Of a stretch of DNA of 64,000 bases, positions 20,192 to 32,700 are shown piece by piece. The stretch is from positions 124,001 through 188,000 of the forward strand of contig JACONQ010000021.1 of the NCBI GenBank assembly GCA_014281115.1, read 5' to 3'. Source of the DNA: Laburnicola sp. R22_1. Taxonomy: Eukaryota; Ascomycota; Dothideomycetes; Pleosporales; Didymosphaeriaceae. The notes beneath the pieces are model-generated. The model had not been told where the DNA came from, did no database searches, and saw only the letters and a program-made list of their open reading frames with translations. Each line of letters opens with the position of its first letter. Position 1 is the first letter of the stretch. A program made the translations under genes and the position numbers.

Positions 20192-22636
20192 CTAGCTGGA
20201 GTCCGATGCTTCCTCTCCACGCTGCTCGGTAGAAGGCTTATTCACAATCTCCATCAAAGCCATCAAGTTCCTCACTGTCCCTTCATCGCACGGGACCACA
20301 TCGACAGCACCGGATCCTTCCACGTAATTTTGCAAACCCAAGGGAGCATCGATTCCCGTCTCCACATAGCCCTGTGCGAACCGTCCCTTGATGTTACTCG
20401 TCAACCGCTCCCGTGTATCCTTGAAGGTCGCAGCTCCCGTCTCTTCCAGGAACGTAGTGGCATCACACACGCGAAGCTGCTCGTCACCGTCTGCAGTGAG
20501 AAAGCCGAGGCGGATGCGAGCCGGTCTTTTTTTGAGGATTTCCTGGATGAGCAGTACGTTCCATTTTCCGTGTTGGACGGCAATTTTGGAGCTCCCAATG
20601 CGGACCGCATTTGAACGATACGCAGCGCGTGCATTGGTGTATAGTCTGGGAGGAAGACTGTCGAGGCGAAGCGGCGACTGAGAGTTGTTAGTTTGCGCTT
20701 GCACCCGCGGAAGTCGCAAAATCTCCAGACTCGATCCACGTGATGAGAATAGGCAGATTTGGCTGCAACCCAAGATTAAGCACTCACCTCGTGATGTCTC
20801 ATTGTCAATGCCCAAGCGAGCATCAGCGCGCCATCGTCCATGGTCCCAATAGTGAACTCCCCCTGCGACAAAGCCCTCATCGCCCAATAGACTGAACTCA
20901 GCAATGCTTCCGGGCCTATCCTGACGTCATGCAAAGGCAGGACTACAGGGTAGAAGATGGTTTCCAAGTCATATGAACGGGAGTTGTCAATGAGCAATTT
21001 CGCGACTTGGTAAACGTTGCTCCCTGGGCTGAATAATGGAGCGTCGCTCGGCAGTTTTGCATCGCCTGGATCCCACTTCTGTCTGACTTGCACCCATATC
21101 AGCTGCGAAGCTAGATTTGCATGACTGGGAACTGTATCGCCCTCTAAGAAGGCTGGACCTTCCCCCATCATGGCTTGGCGCATGCTTCGGAGATTGAAGG
21201 CTTTTGGATCGTGCTCTCTATGATCAAGAAGACTTCGCGCACTCTCGGCACACGGTATAACGCTGTTATGGGAAGCTGTAGGGGTGCTAGAAAAACGCCT
21301 TAAAACAAGGTAAAGCAAGAGCTCTCTATAGTCCTGGAAAGCGTCTAGAAAGGTCTTCCTGTGAACTATCTCTTCGATGTGGGTATACGCTTTTAGGTCT
21401 TCATATCGAAGATGGTCGTTATCCCAGGCACACAACCTTCGGATAGCATGGGTGCTTGGGATGCGAGAGAGGTGAGCTAGTGTAAAATGACGATTAAAGG
21501 AGACGTCTAGCAATTCGATATCGCTAGCTGCGTTTTCGATAAGCGCAAGAATCTGCTCGCCGCTCAGGTCAGGGAAAGGACGTAGGTCTAGCTCTTTGGC
21601 ACCTCGAAGAGCTCTCTGGAGCATGTCGAACCCGAAAGGACGCGCCGTCACCACTTCTGGCTGACGAGCCAAGTACTTCCTTAGACTGGAGTGGAAGATT
21701 GGTAGTTCTTCGATATCTTCCTGCAGAGCATCGTTGTCGTTCAAGAGACGTTCAATCGACTTCTCCATCGTAATCTCTGCCAGTGAAGCTATCTTCGGTG
21801 ATGACGCACTAGGCTCCTCTGTCGTCGGAAGGCCACTTTCTTGTCGATTTTGCCACGGAGCGTCGTCCGCAGTGCGGCTGGGCCAGGTCTCTTGCAAAGT
21901 TTCGGTGGGAATGAGCGGAGTCGTGTGCAATACCTCTAGCAACTCATTTGCTGACGTCTTGTATATACTGAGATATTCTTCCCCAGTCAACGGAACCATT
22001 TCCAGGTTGATAGTGGGCTTCGCTGGTATGGGATCTTCTCCCTCCTCATTTTCATAGCTAGAAATATTCCAGTGGACAAAACAGTATCGCGTGACTTGTG
22101 GAACTGTAACATCGAGAACAGTAATTCCGTCGTTGTTGTCACCTTCGTTGAAATACCCGTTCCACGACATTTCCTCAACATTCCGAACCGATGCGTTAGA
22201 AAAGTCCGTCGCCGCACCATGCATCAAGCACGTTGTAATGAACGGAAACTCTGGTAGGTTCAGCTTTTTGGTCCAAACGTCGAGAGGAAGGCGTGCAGCG
22301 CGGCCGAGCTCGAGCTCGATGAGTCGGCGGTTGTATGGCTCATTAAAGATGTTGATCAATCTTGTGCATGCTGGGTCAAATGTTAGTCCCATACATGTAG
22401 GAGTAATAGCACGAACTCACACTGTATAGCTGAGATCCCGTACAGAAATTGATGGTGAACCATAGCCAGACTACGATGGCGACCATTGATCCTGGCGATG
22501 ACGAAAAGTTGGTGACGTTGGCCCATGGCGTCTGCGTGGGCGTACGAGAAGACGAAAGTGTTGGAGAGCGAAGAGAGACACGAGTCGTATAAGCAGGGTA
22601 CCTGCAGATGCTGGCTTCGAATCCAGGCTTCAACAT
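20192..22636 (-). CDS. Conserved-looking protein with leucine-rich segment, unknown
   Basis: Exons on the minus strand are 22636-22423, 22370-20788 and 20722-20192, giving about 775 residues. Intron 2 (GTGAGT...GGAG, 65 bp) keeps frame. Intron 1 ends at an ACTAAC branch and CCCAG; its donor must be GTGTGA at 22422 to keep frame, although GTGAGT two bases on looks better, so this junction is uncertain. An internal start at 22486 is possible. The N-terminus has a hydrophobic stretch (MVAIVVWLWFTINF) that could be a membrane anchor. The middle contains LDLRPFPDLSGEQI and LLDVSFNRHFTLAHL, which resemble leucine-rich repeats. I do not recognise the family. It is convergent with the end of the array. 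Confidence 0.6.
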
Positions 22637-23692
22637 TGCTTTTTCGGCGTACCCTGTCTCTTCTACGTGGTCTTTTCGCGGCTGCCTAGAGTTTGTGTAG
22701 CCGTCGGAGAGTTGTGCAATCTCAACTATGCATACTAGCGAGTTCCCCTTGCAGACGCGTGGATGCTGCCCGAGAACTCCACGACAACTCTATCTGAAGA
22801 GCTAGATGCAAACATTGGAAGACTTGATGATGCGAGCCGCGGACGACTACTTTTGTCGTCAATTTCCTCGAAGGATTGGTTATTTTGCAACGTCATTTCG
22901 ACAATACGAATACCATATAAACAGTGTATAGCTTGGAAACGGGATACCCAGTCGCAGGTCCGAATCATCTTCGTGCGCTAGCCGCAGTCACATGCCTCGG
23001 ACAAAAGCGGAATCCCCCCGCATCCACGTGCAGCGACGTCATCCTTTCACAAGCCGATGGTGCCGAACAACCCCAACAACGCGTTCACATGAATCCAGGA
23101 AAACAGCCGCCAACACCATGTCATTCCACCAGGCCGTTAGCAGCCTGTCGCAACTTCGAGATGAGCTGAGATGCGCAAACAACATCCAACGCAGCCGACC
23201 ATCTCGGAAGTAGACTCCGCTCGTAGCCGGGCCCAAGCCGAGACTCTCACGTTCCGTTCGTCCACGCTGCCGATCTGGGGAAACATTGGCCCTCCGCGCG
23301 CCAAGCGACTGCGATGCGACCGGACGCCTGCTCTGTGAACCAGCAGCTAGGCCTGGGCTCACGTAGGGCCGAGCCGAGGATGGAGCGAAAAGCGTCCTCT
23401 CACCCGCGGTTAACTGGCTAGCTGAGCAGCTATGACTGTGATGTTTTCCTTGCACTTCTTTTCTGCGTTCCTCCTGTTCTCCCTCCAGTCCACTTTCCGC
23501 TTCGCTTTGGACCTTTTTCTTTGTTCGAATTGGAAAGCTTATCAAGCTAGCTAGCTGAAGCTTTAGAACTGCGGAAGAGCTGCTAAACCTCATTTCCAAT
23601 CTACACATCTCTGTTGCTTGGTGGCCAGGGTTCCTCTTCATCTTTTCAACCTTCCATACATTCGCTGGAGCGTAGAGCTCGCCTTTCACACC
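22637..23692. other. Divergent intergenic region
   Basis: Shared upstream region of the leucine-rich protein (-) and the carrier gene (+). A 216-codon open frame on the minus strand at 23039-23689 lacks motifs and covers the carrier promoter, so I do not call it a gene. CACGTG and GACGTCA-like sites occur near 23025-23043. Confidence 0.4.
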
Positions 23693-25001
23693 ATGTCCGC
23701 GAAGTCAATACAAGGACCCGGCGGCAAGAAGCCCGCTTCGGCCGCCACGAACTTGATCGGTAAGCTTCGCATAACAGCCTACAGGGCCTTTGAGCTCCCT
23801 CGATTGAATACTAATAATATGTATATAGCTGGTGGAGGCGCCGGTATGATGGAAGCGCTAGTGTGCCATCCTCTAGGTAAGCCATAGAACTTTCATTGTC
23901 AACCGCAGCTAGCTCACGATATGTGCAGATACCATCAAAGTCCGAATGCAGCTGTCGAGACGAGCGCGAGCCCCAGGAGTACGTTCAAACCCGAAGCGAT
24001 CTACGCGCATTTACGAGCATAACTCACAAATTGGCTCCAGGCACCAAAACGCGGCTTTTTGAAGACTGGAGCTGAAATTGTCAAACGAGAGACACCATTG
24101 GGTCTATACAAGGGTCTCGGCGCCGTTCTAACAGGTATTGTTCCGAAGATGGCGATCCGCTTCACCAGTTATGAGTGGTATAAGCAGTTATTGGCAAACC
24201 CCGAAGGTGGTGTAACGGGGAAGTCGACATTTCTAGGTACGTGTTACCCTGCAGATACTGCTTCGGAAGGGGCAACTGGAAGCTTGATCTTAGATCGCTC
24301 GAAAACGAAATGAACTACAACATCCGGATGCATGCTGATATTCTGTAGCTGGTCTCGCGGCCGGTATTACCGAAGCTGTCCTTGTCGTAACACCCATGGA
24401 AGTTGTCAAGATCCGACTACAAGCTCAACACCATTCGATGGCGGACCCGCTCGACGTCCCCAAGTACCGCAACGCCGCACACGCTCTATATACTGTGGTT
24501 CGAGAGGAGGGTTTCGGCGCACTGTACCGTGGTGTGTCGTTGACGGCCCTGCGACAAGGCTCGAACCAGGCTGTCAACTTCACAGCGTACTCCGAATTCA
24601 GGGCCGCGCTCCAGAAGTACCACGGCACCAACGACCTTGCCAGCTACGAGACAATGTTTATTGGTCTCGTCTCAGGTGCAATGGGACCTTTGAGTAACGC
24701 GCCGATCGATACTATTAAGACCAGGTTGCAGAAAACCCCTGCCGAGCCGGGGCAGACTGCTATAGGCAGGATTGTTACGATATCAAAGTGAGTATTAGCG
24801 ACGAGCAGCTTTAGAGAGGGGCTGACACAACGTAGGGATATGTGGAAGCAAGAGGGAAGTCGGAGTTTCTACAAGGGTATAACGCCGCGCATCATGCGTG
24901 TGGCACCCGGGCAGGCTGTTACGTTTACCGTGTACGAATACCTCAAGGGTGTACTTGAGAAGGGCAGGGAGATGTTGCCGGGTGGACAGTATGAGGAGTA
25001 G
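23693..25001 (+). CDS. SFC1: Mitochondrial succinate/fumarate carrier
   Basis: Six exons, 23693-23759, 23829-23876, 23929-23978, 24041-24236, 24349-24787 and 24836-25001, encode 321 residues, the usual length for this carrier. All introns are GT-AG and keep frame. Three mitochondrial-carrier repeats are visible, each with its signature: PLDTIKVR, PMEVVKIR and PIDTIKTR. The order GAGMMEALVCHPLDTIKV followed by GLYKGLGAVLTGIVPKMAIR is typical of Sfc1/Acr1 (AcuL in Aspergillus). It exchanges cytosolic succinate for matrix fumarate across the inner membrane and is needed for growth on acetate and other C2 sources. A mobile element begins 10 bp after its stop codon and has displaced its 3' flank. 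Confidence 0.92.
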
Positions 25002-25010
25002 GGTGCGGTG

Positions 25011-25023
25011 CAGAGTTGGCAAC
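25011..25023 (+). repeat. Left terminal inverted repeat of composite element
   Basis: CAGAGTTGGCAAC, directly preceded by the duplication GTGCGGTG; similarity to the right end continues inward to about 25032. Confidence 0.7.
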
Positions 25024-26500
25024 AATCAAGTCAATTTAGTTGGGGGTGAATTGATTGATTAATTGACAGATCTAGTGGCTTTTACTTAACTTAATTAACT
25101 TAATGTGGCGTTAAATTAACTACCTAGGGGTAGAATAACAAAGTCTTTTATTTTACATAATATAATAAAAAAGTAGAGCCCTTTACTTAGTAAATAAAAA
25201 GAGTGTGTATTATTCTTATAAATATACTTGTCTAGTATTTTTATATATTACCTTTTACGCCCTTTTTGTTATATTATTTAAGATAAAAGTTTTTATTACT
25301 AGTAACGTATTCTATAACTAAGCTAGTTAACCCACTAAGCTAGTTAAAAAAGCTTGGCAGCACCTATTACCCTCTTAATATAATATATCTTAATAATTAA
25401 ACATATAATCCTCTAATAAAGAAAGTAGAATTTAGCTTATACTTTTTACCTATAATAATTACTAATTTAAAAGCCTCTAAAGCGCTACTAAGACGTTTAA
25501 TATACCTTTTTTAATATTAACTAGCTAATATAATAGAATTATATACTGCCTAGAAAGTTATAATGCCTACTATAAGCTTACTATAACTAAAGAGCAGATA
25601 ATTATCTAATATATTCTTATGTAAGATCGTGGGTACAATGCTTAATCTATCAATTCACTATTAAGGCGATCCCTTAAAAAAGGAAAGTAGGTCTAAAGGC
25701 TACAAGGCCTAAGAAGAAAACTCTGCCCTAGCCAAGGCTAATCTAGGCCAGTCTAGGGCAACTAGGGGGTTACGCTGCCACAGGGGACGCGTTGTGACAT
25801 CTTAACCTTAATTTATAAGAATTTGCGTTCTAGCTATATAAAGTAGTAGATATAGCTAATAAAGTGCTAAGTATGTATAGTAGTAAGCTAATTAGTAAGC
25901 ACTAGACTAAGAAATTTATAATATATTTTAATAAGCTTAAAATAGTGTTTAATTAAGTAAAGTATAGATAAAGAATATTATAGAAAGATCTAGAGATAAT
26001 TAGCGCATAGTTTAAGCTAGTAAAAGATACTAAAGTCTAGTATAGTATCTATAATAATAATATACATAACTTTAATAAGACTAGCTTTTAGATAAGTATT
26101 ATTAGCTTAATAAGAATTATTATAGGCGTAGAGAGACGTATATAACTTAACCTTATTTAGTTAGGTAGTTATAAATAGGTTATAGTTATTTAGAATATTT
26201 ACGCTACTAGATATATAATTCTACTATTTATTATTTACAAGGAATATATTTATATATCTATATAGTATAAAGAGGCTAATATATAACGTAATTAGAAGCT
26301 CTTAGTCTTTAAAAATAACTAGACTAATAACGCGCTTAGTCTAAAGTAGCTAAAGTATTATAATGCGTATATAAAGGCATATTAGGTAGGGGCATATAGG
26401 CTACTTATTTTAGATAGCTATAAGAGCTACTTTAATTAGGATTTTAAGGACTACTATTTTAAAAATAAGATTCTTACTCTTTATATACTACTTTACTTAT

Positions 26501-26778
26501 TGTAAGGACGATACACGGCCTTATAGGGCAAACCTCTTAGGGACAGCTAGTATAGTTAAAAGAGATAACTAAATTAAGACTATACTAAGATAGGGGATAA
26601 GGAAGGGAACTAGGGGGCCCTTACTTATATAGTGGGCGGCGTAGAGCATAGGCCTACGCGAACCACGCGCTAACACTAACTAAGAAAGGCGCCTTCTATA
26701 AGGTAAAAGGCGCTATTAGGGTGTGAAAGGAAAGGTAATGGTAAATAACTAGCAGGAAGGCAGCCACGAACTGTTACA
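26501..26778 (-). repeat. Gypsy 3' LTR
   Basis: 278 bp, TGTAAC...TTACA on the minus strand, and highly similar to the copy at 34669-34946. The differences are mostly G-to-A or C-to-T type. Confidence 0.88.
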
Positions 26779-26799
26779 TAACCCCCCTTTTAAGGCCTA

Positions 26800-29700
26800 A
26801 AAATAGGAAGGAAAGTACGTGAAAATAGTATGTTTTGGCGGATTTTCAACGTAACCAGCACTATTTTAGGGCCGAAGAGGGCTAGAGTAGGGGCAACGGG
26901 CCCCTACGATTCTAGCAGTGGCCTTGGTTTTTAATTTGGGTACTATTTAGTGAAGATATTAAGGAAAGTTGTTAGGGGTAAATTAGTAGATTAGTGGAAA
27001 AAACATAGTAGAAACTATATCTTAGTGTTTAGCGTTTTGCTAATAGAGCGTATTCTTAGCTCTAACGCTATATAAAAATGTAGTTAGCCAAAAAATTTCT
27101 AGTTAGTTTATTGCGCGCTGGCGCAATTGTGTCGCATAAGATTCCTTAGTACTATAGAAGAGTATTTTAAAAAACGTGTTGACCTAACCATACGGTTTTT
27201 AATTAGGGCAGGGCGGCTTCTAAAGCCATAGGGGCTGCTGGTGGTAGTGGGGACGTCTAGGGGTAAGAGTACTAAAAAGCGATAGGTATCTAGTTATGCG
27301 CGCGAGCCTAAGGGCGTGTAGGTGTTAAAAAGCGATAGGCACCTAGCTAAGCACGCCTAATGCGGCGCTTCGACCCTATCTTTGCAGGCACATTATCTTT
27401 AGGGATAGGCTCTAGAAAAGTGTCTTAGAGAGCGGCGTCTAGCCAAATAGGCAACTATTTTAATAGACTAGCTCGCTTAGGGTACTCTTAATAGTAAGCT
27501 TTAATTAGCAGGGGAGAGTTAATAAAGTTGTTGGTAGGGTAGTAGGTTAGGTTAAGATTATGCCCTTCTTACGCTGCCTAGTACTTTAGTGTTTTATAGT
27601 CTACTTTGCTATTAAGAATGTAAGAAACTAGCCACTTAGGAACTTTGTCCATCTTAATAGGTGGTTTTAGAAGTTGCAATTAACCTAGTAAGGGATTATT
27701 TAGATCCCTTTAAAGCCTATTAGCGTGGAATACTAGGTAAACTCTTATATATTATAGGAGTTTAAGTATAAATAAGTGGCCTTTCTTGCCTATAATTAGG
27801 TATAGTTCTTTTATTTAATAATCCAACTTAACTAATGGGCGTTTAGTAATAAATCCCTTTGGGGTAACAAAGACCTAGTCCCTAATATTAAAATTAACAG
27901 CTCGTCTGTGTTTGTTAGCCTGCTCTAATTGCATTTCCTAGGTAATAGACATGTTGGCGCGGGTAGTGTTACAGACGAATTCGCAGGCTTTAGCATAGGC
28001 CTTAACCCACGCCTTAGCCTTTTCTAAAGTAACGTTGTCTAGAGATTTAGTAACTAGTTAGGTATACTCGCGCTAGTCCTAGTAAAAGTATAGCTAATGC
28101 CCAAACTTAATTTTAAAAGGCGAAACTCTAGTGCTGTTGTGGGGCAGTATTGCTTAGACTTAGTCTATGCTAGGCAGCAAATCTAACTAGTTGTCTTAAT
28201 AAAAGTTAATAAACGAACGCAGATGCTAGTTAAGGTACTAATTTATAATCTTAGTTTGGCCATTAGTTTGCGAATACCGCGCTATAAAGAGAAGTTACTT
28301 AATACCTATAAACTTATACAAAGCAGCTAGAAAAGCGGAAATAAACTAGGGGCCGCGGTTAGAGACAATTAATTAAGGGGGGCCAAAGACTCTAAATATA
28401 TACTAATAGTAGAGATTAGCAGCTTATTTAGCTGTAACTGTCTTATAGTAGGGCATAGAAAAGGCACGCTTAGATAGGCGGTAATAAGATACCATCGCGT
28501 TATTATACCCTTTTTTATTCTTAGGGAATAATTTAAAATTAATTAAGATATCTTGCCAGACATTTTTAGGGATAGGAAGCGGGTGTAATAAGCCTAGCTT
28601 TTTATCTAGTAGGGGCTTACTTTACTAGTAGTCTTTGCAATTAGAGATATACCTATTAATATTAGTGTTTATGCCCTTCTAGTAATATAATTAGCGTAAA
28701 AGCTAGAGAGTTTTTTACAGATCTAAATAGATAGTAACCTAATAAGTATATATTGTTTAAATTAGATACGTCTAGAGAAACTCTATAGAGAGAACTACTA
28801 GGTAGTTTTTATAGAGAAGCAACCCTAAAGGGGTAAGAGCAAAACTTAGTAATCTAGAATAGGCAGCTTTTTAAAGTAATTTAAGCACCTTATATATTTA
28901 ATTAGTATGTAGCAGGCAATTAATAAGCATATAAGAATAGGCTTCTTTAGGGCTTATATTAACTTTTTCTTCCTTCTACTCTATAATTATAATAGTCCTA
29001 AGGGCTGCTTTAGCGGTATCTAGTAGTTGCGGGAGAAAAAACTAGGTGCGAGCCTCTTAATCCTTCTCCTTCTGCGACTTTAGCTTATCCTATTTTATAG
29101 ATAGCGTATTAGCTACAATATTTGCGGTGCCTAGTTAGTACGTAATTTAATAATAGTATTTAGACAGCTTCTTAGACTAATAGGCTTGCTATAGAGAGAG
29201 CTTGCATTTAGTGCTAAAGTACTTAAAGGGCCTAATAATTAGTAATAATATTAAAGGGCTTAGTAGTTTAGAGGCTAATTAGTTACACTCTTTATTCTAA
29301 AAGGCCCTATATAACTACTAACATTTTCTTATTATAAATATTATAATTTAACTTAGTAGGCTTTAATAATTTAGAGTACTATATAACTAGGCGCTAGGTA
29401 CTATTAGATTATAGTTAACTAAGAGAGCCCGCATTAACACTATTACTAAAGTTAGTTTCTATATAGGTAATTTAAAATAGGAAGTACTATAAGTGTTAGA
29501 TAGAACGAGCAGTGGTGAGGTTAGATCTGTACAATCGAGCAGGGACCACCTAGCTTGGCACACTAGCGAAGAAGTTAGAACCAGCTGAACACGGTTAGAA
29601 AAGAACACAACACAATGATCATCATCTATCAAGACACTACATCGCATTTTTTACTATCAAATCTGACAATAAGACTAGGACGTTGCTAGCTATAAATTAC

Positions 29701-32700
29701 TTAGCGGCTTTAAAGGCGGCACGTTCCTAGTCTTTAAAAGTGTAGAAGGCACTATTTTTTAATAGCTTAATTAGGGGGCAAACAACCCACCTATAGTAAA
29801 GAAGAAAAAAGTAGTAGTAGTTATAGAAGCTTAAAAAGCTCTATAATACCTTAAGTGTTATAGGCTCTTTCTATTCCTAAACCGTAGCAGTCTTTATAGG
29901 GTCCTTATAGATTCCTTTAGTGCTAATAATATATTCTAAAAACTCAGTTTCTATTATAGCAAATTTGCATTTCTTAAGATTAGCTTAAAAATTAGCATTT
30001 TTTAAGTAGAGTAGGACCTTACAAACGTGTTCTTTGTGTTTTAGAAAATTCTTAGAAAAGATAAGGATATTGTTAATATATATAGTATAGAAGTTATCTA
30101 GATAATTACCTAGAACGCTATTAATAAACTATTAAAAGGTGACAGAACTATTATAAAGACTAAAGAGTAAAACCCTATACTTATAGTTTTTATACTAGAT
30201 TTAAAAAGTAATTAGCGCTTTAGTCTCTAAAGTAAGCTAGATTTAGTAAAATACTTAGCGAATATTAAGCTTAGTAAAAAGTCTTGCTCTAGAGAGACGC
30301 ATAAGTATCTTCTTAATAAGTAGAATTGCTATAACGTTCTTTTTAGTAATAGTATTAAGCTAGCGGTAATTAATATAAAAGCGCTAATCTCTATCTAGCT
30401 TTTTAGTAAATAACACTAGCAAAGCGAAGCTAGCGTTACTAGAAATAATAAACCTACGCTTAATATAGTTATTAATATAGGCTTTAAGAAGTTTAAGGTA
30501 CTCTAAAAATATACTATATAAAGGCAAGGTAGTAAGCGTAAATAGGTCTTTAGTAAGATTAATATAGTAATTAATGCCCTTTTAGTAAGGTAGGAGGGCG
30601 TTAGAATCTAATTTTAAAAAATAGGCGGACTCCGCTCTAGTGTATCCTAGCTAAGGGAGCGCTTATTCTATTTTAGTAAGTAGGTTGGCTTAGGACTCGT
30701 TTTCTAGGCCGTGTATCTCGCTCTTACAGTTCTTAATAAGTTTAGCCAGCTTATAGGGGCTAGTATAACCCATAATTGCGTTAGACTTATAGCCGCTATT
30801 TAAAGCAAAGGCTGCGGCAGTTACTATATTAATATTAAAGCTAGCAGTATATAATTGTTCCCGCGTTAGCGCCTAAATAAGTTTTAGGAGGTTGGCTAGA
30901 TTCTATAGGGCTGGTGGATCTGCCAAACGCAATTTATTATTTATCTTCTATAAGTTCTCCTTTTGTGTTAGTAATTTAGTAGGACGAAAGGGAGCTATTC
31001 TAGGTTATTCTAGCTAGAGTAGTTCTAATTAAATAGTTAATTCCTATAAAAGCTGTCTAATCCTTAGATTAGCTTCTCTAGTAGGATTATAGTCTCTAGG
31101 TCTAGGGCTAGGGGTGATACCTAGATTCTACTGTACAATTTCTAGGGGCTAGTCTTGCTAGTGACTTCCTTAGATGGCAGAGATAGGGTAACTAATAGGC
31201 AACTTGTTATTAGATAACTCTTTGTCTAAGGAAGATAGCTCTATAGCCTCTACGCTACTATTTCTATTAAAGTTATCCTTATAGCTTAGTTTTTAGTAAG
31301 CCTTTAAGTATGTTCTAATAACCGAGATAGTGGGGTTAAGAAGCTAGATAGAGATTTTCTTAGAGACGCTCTAGTTAGCTTTTAATAAGCGAGTCTTTTA
31401 GTAGGTATAGTTCTATTTTTTAAGTAGGCTGTCCTATTAAGTGGCGTTGTCCTAGTGGGAAGGGTTAGGTAGTGGAAAAGTCTATAGTAGGACGAGGTTA
31501 CTAGTAAAGGTTAGATTCTTATTATCTTTCTAATAAAGGCGGCGGTCCTAAGTGTTAACTAGGCAATTAGCTTGCTTTAAAAAATTTCCTACTAATAATA
31601 AGATTATAGTCCCCTATATTATAGAAAACAAACTATGTAATAAAGCTACGTTTGTTAATATTAAGCTGGGCTGTAAAACAGGTATCTACTTTTGCGCTTT
31701 TCTTTCCTACGAAGTTCTTAAGGAGGATTAGTGTCTTTAGGCAGAGGAGTTTGGCTTTAAGCTGTTTTTGTACCGCCTTTATATACCTTAAAGTAATAAG
31801 GTTATAAGCGCTAGCACTAGTGTCTATTAAGGCTTGCAACCTAAGAGCTAATTCTTAGAATATAATTTACACTAGTAGGACTAGTTAGAAGCCTCTAAAT
31901 AGCTTAGAAACCCTTACTATTTTGCCGCCTGTGGGCGACAATTTTGGCTTAGCATCTGCATTTCGTAATTAGAACTGCGGTTTGTCTAGGTTAATTAGTT
32001 TGGTGGCCTCTATATAAGCTACTAGATTGGGATAGTCTAGTAGCGCGCATTTAAAGCCTTGTTATCTGACAAATTGCCTGCCTCTAAATTAGAGTAGTAG
32101 GTAATACTAAGTTTGTCTAAATCTAGATTATCTGCTATGTCCACATTTGCTTATATAGCTATCTTCTTAGTGTAGGGGCAGCAGCGTAAGTATTTGTTTC
32201 CTACTTTGCCACACTTAAAATAGGCGTGGTTCTAGACACACTACACCCTAGTCTAATTATAGAGAGTAGAGAAGGGAATAGCGAGTTAATTATTAGTAAC
32301 GGGTCTAAAACAAGGTGCTAATTTAGTAGAGGCCGCGTACAAGGGCTGTAATCTAGAGGGTAATATCTAGAAAGGAGTTCTTATATACGCCTAGAAAGGG
32401 GTTGTCGCGTTTTTGTCTTAAAGAGTACGGCTGGCTGCGGTTATTTGGCGTTTAATTGCTAGGTAGTTAATATTAGGGTCTTCTATCTCTTGCCAGAGCA
32501 TTAACTTAAGACTCCTAGTTAATTTAAGTTGTAATTTATCCTTTTAGGTCTTTACGTCTAGTCTACCTTTTCTAGCTAGGCTCTTAAAAGCCTATAGGAA
32601 TATCTAGGCGTCTATTCTATTAGAGAGGAAGAGCTTATAAAACTTCTTATGTGCCTATTAGAAAGCAAAGGAATTATAGTAAGTCTCTTCTAGAAATTTA

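Noticed and set aside
23039..23689. 216-codon open frame on minus strand as a gene
   Set aside because: Low complexity, no motifs, covers the SFC1 promoter and leader.
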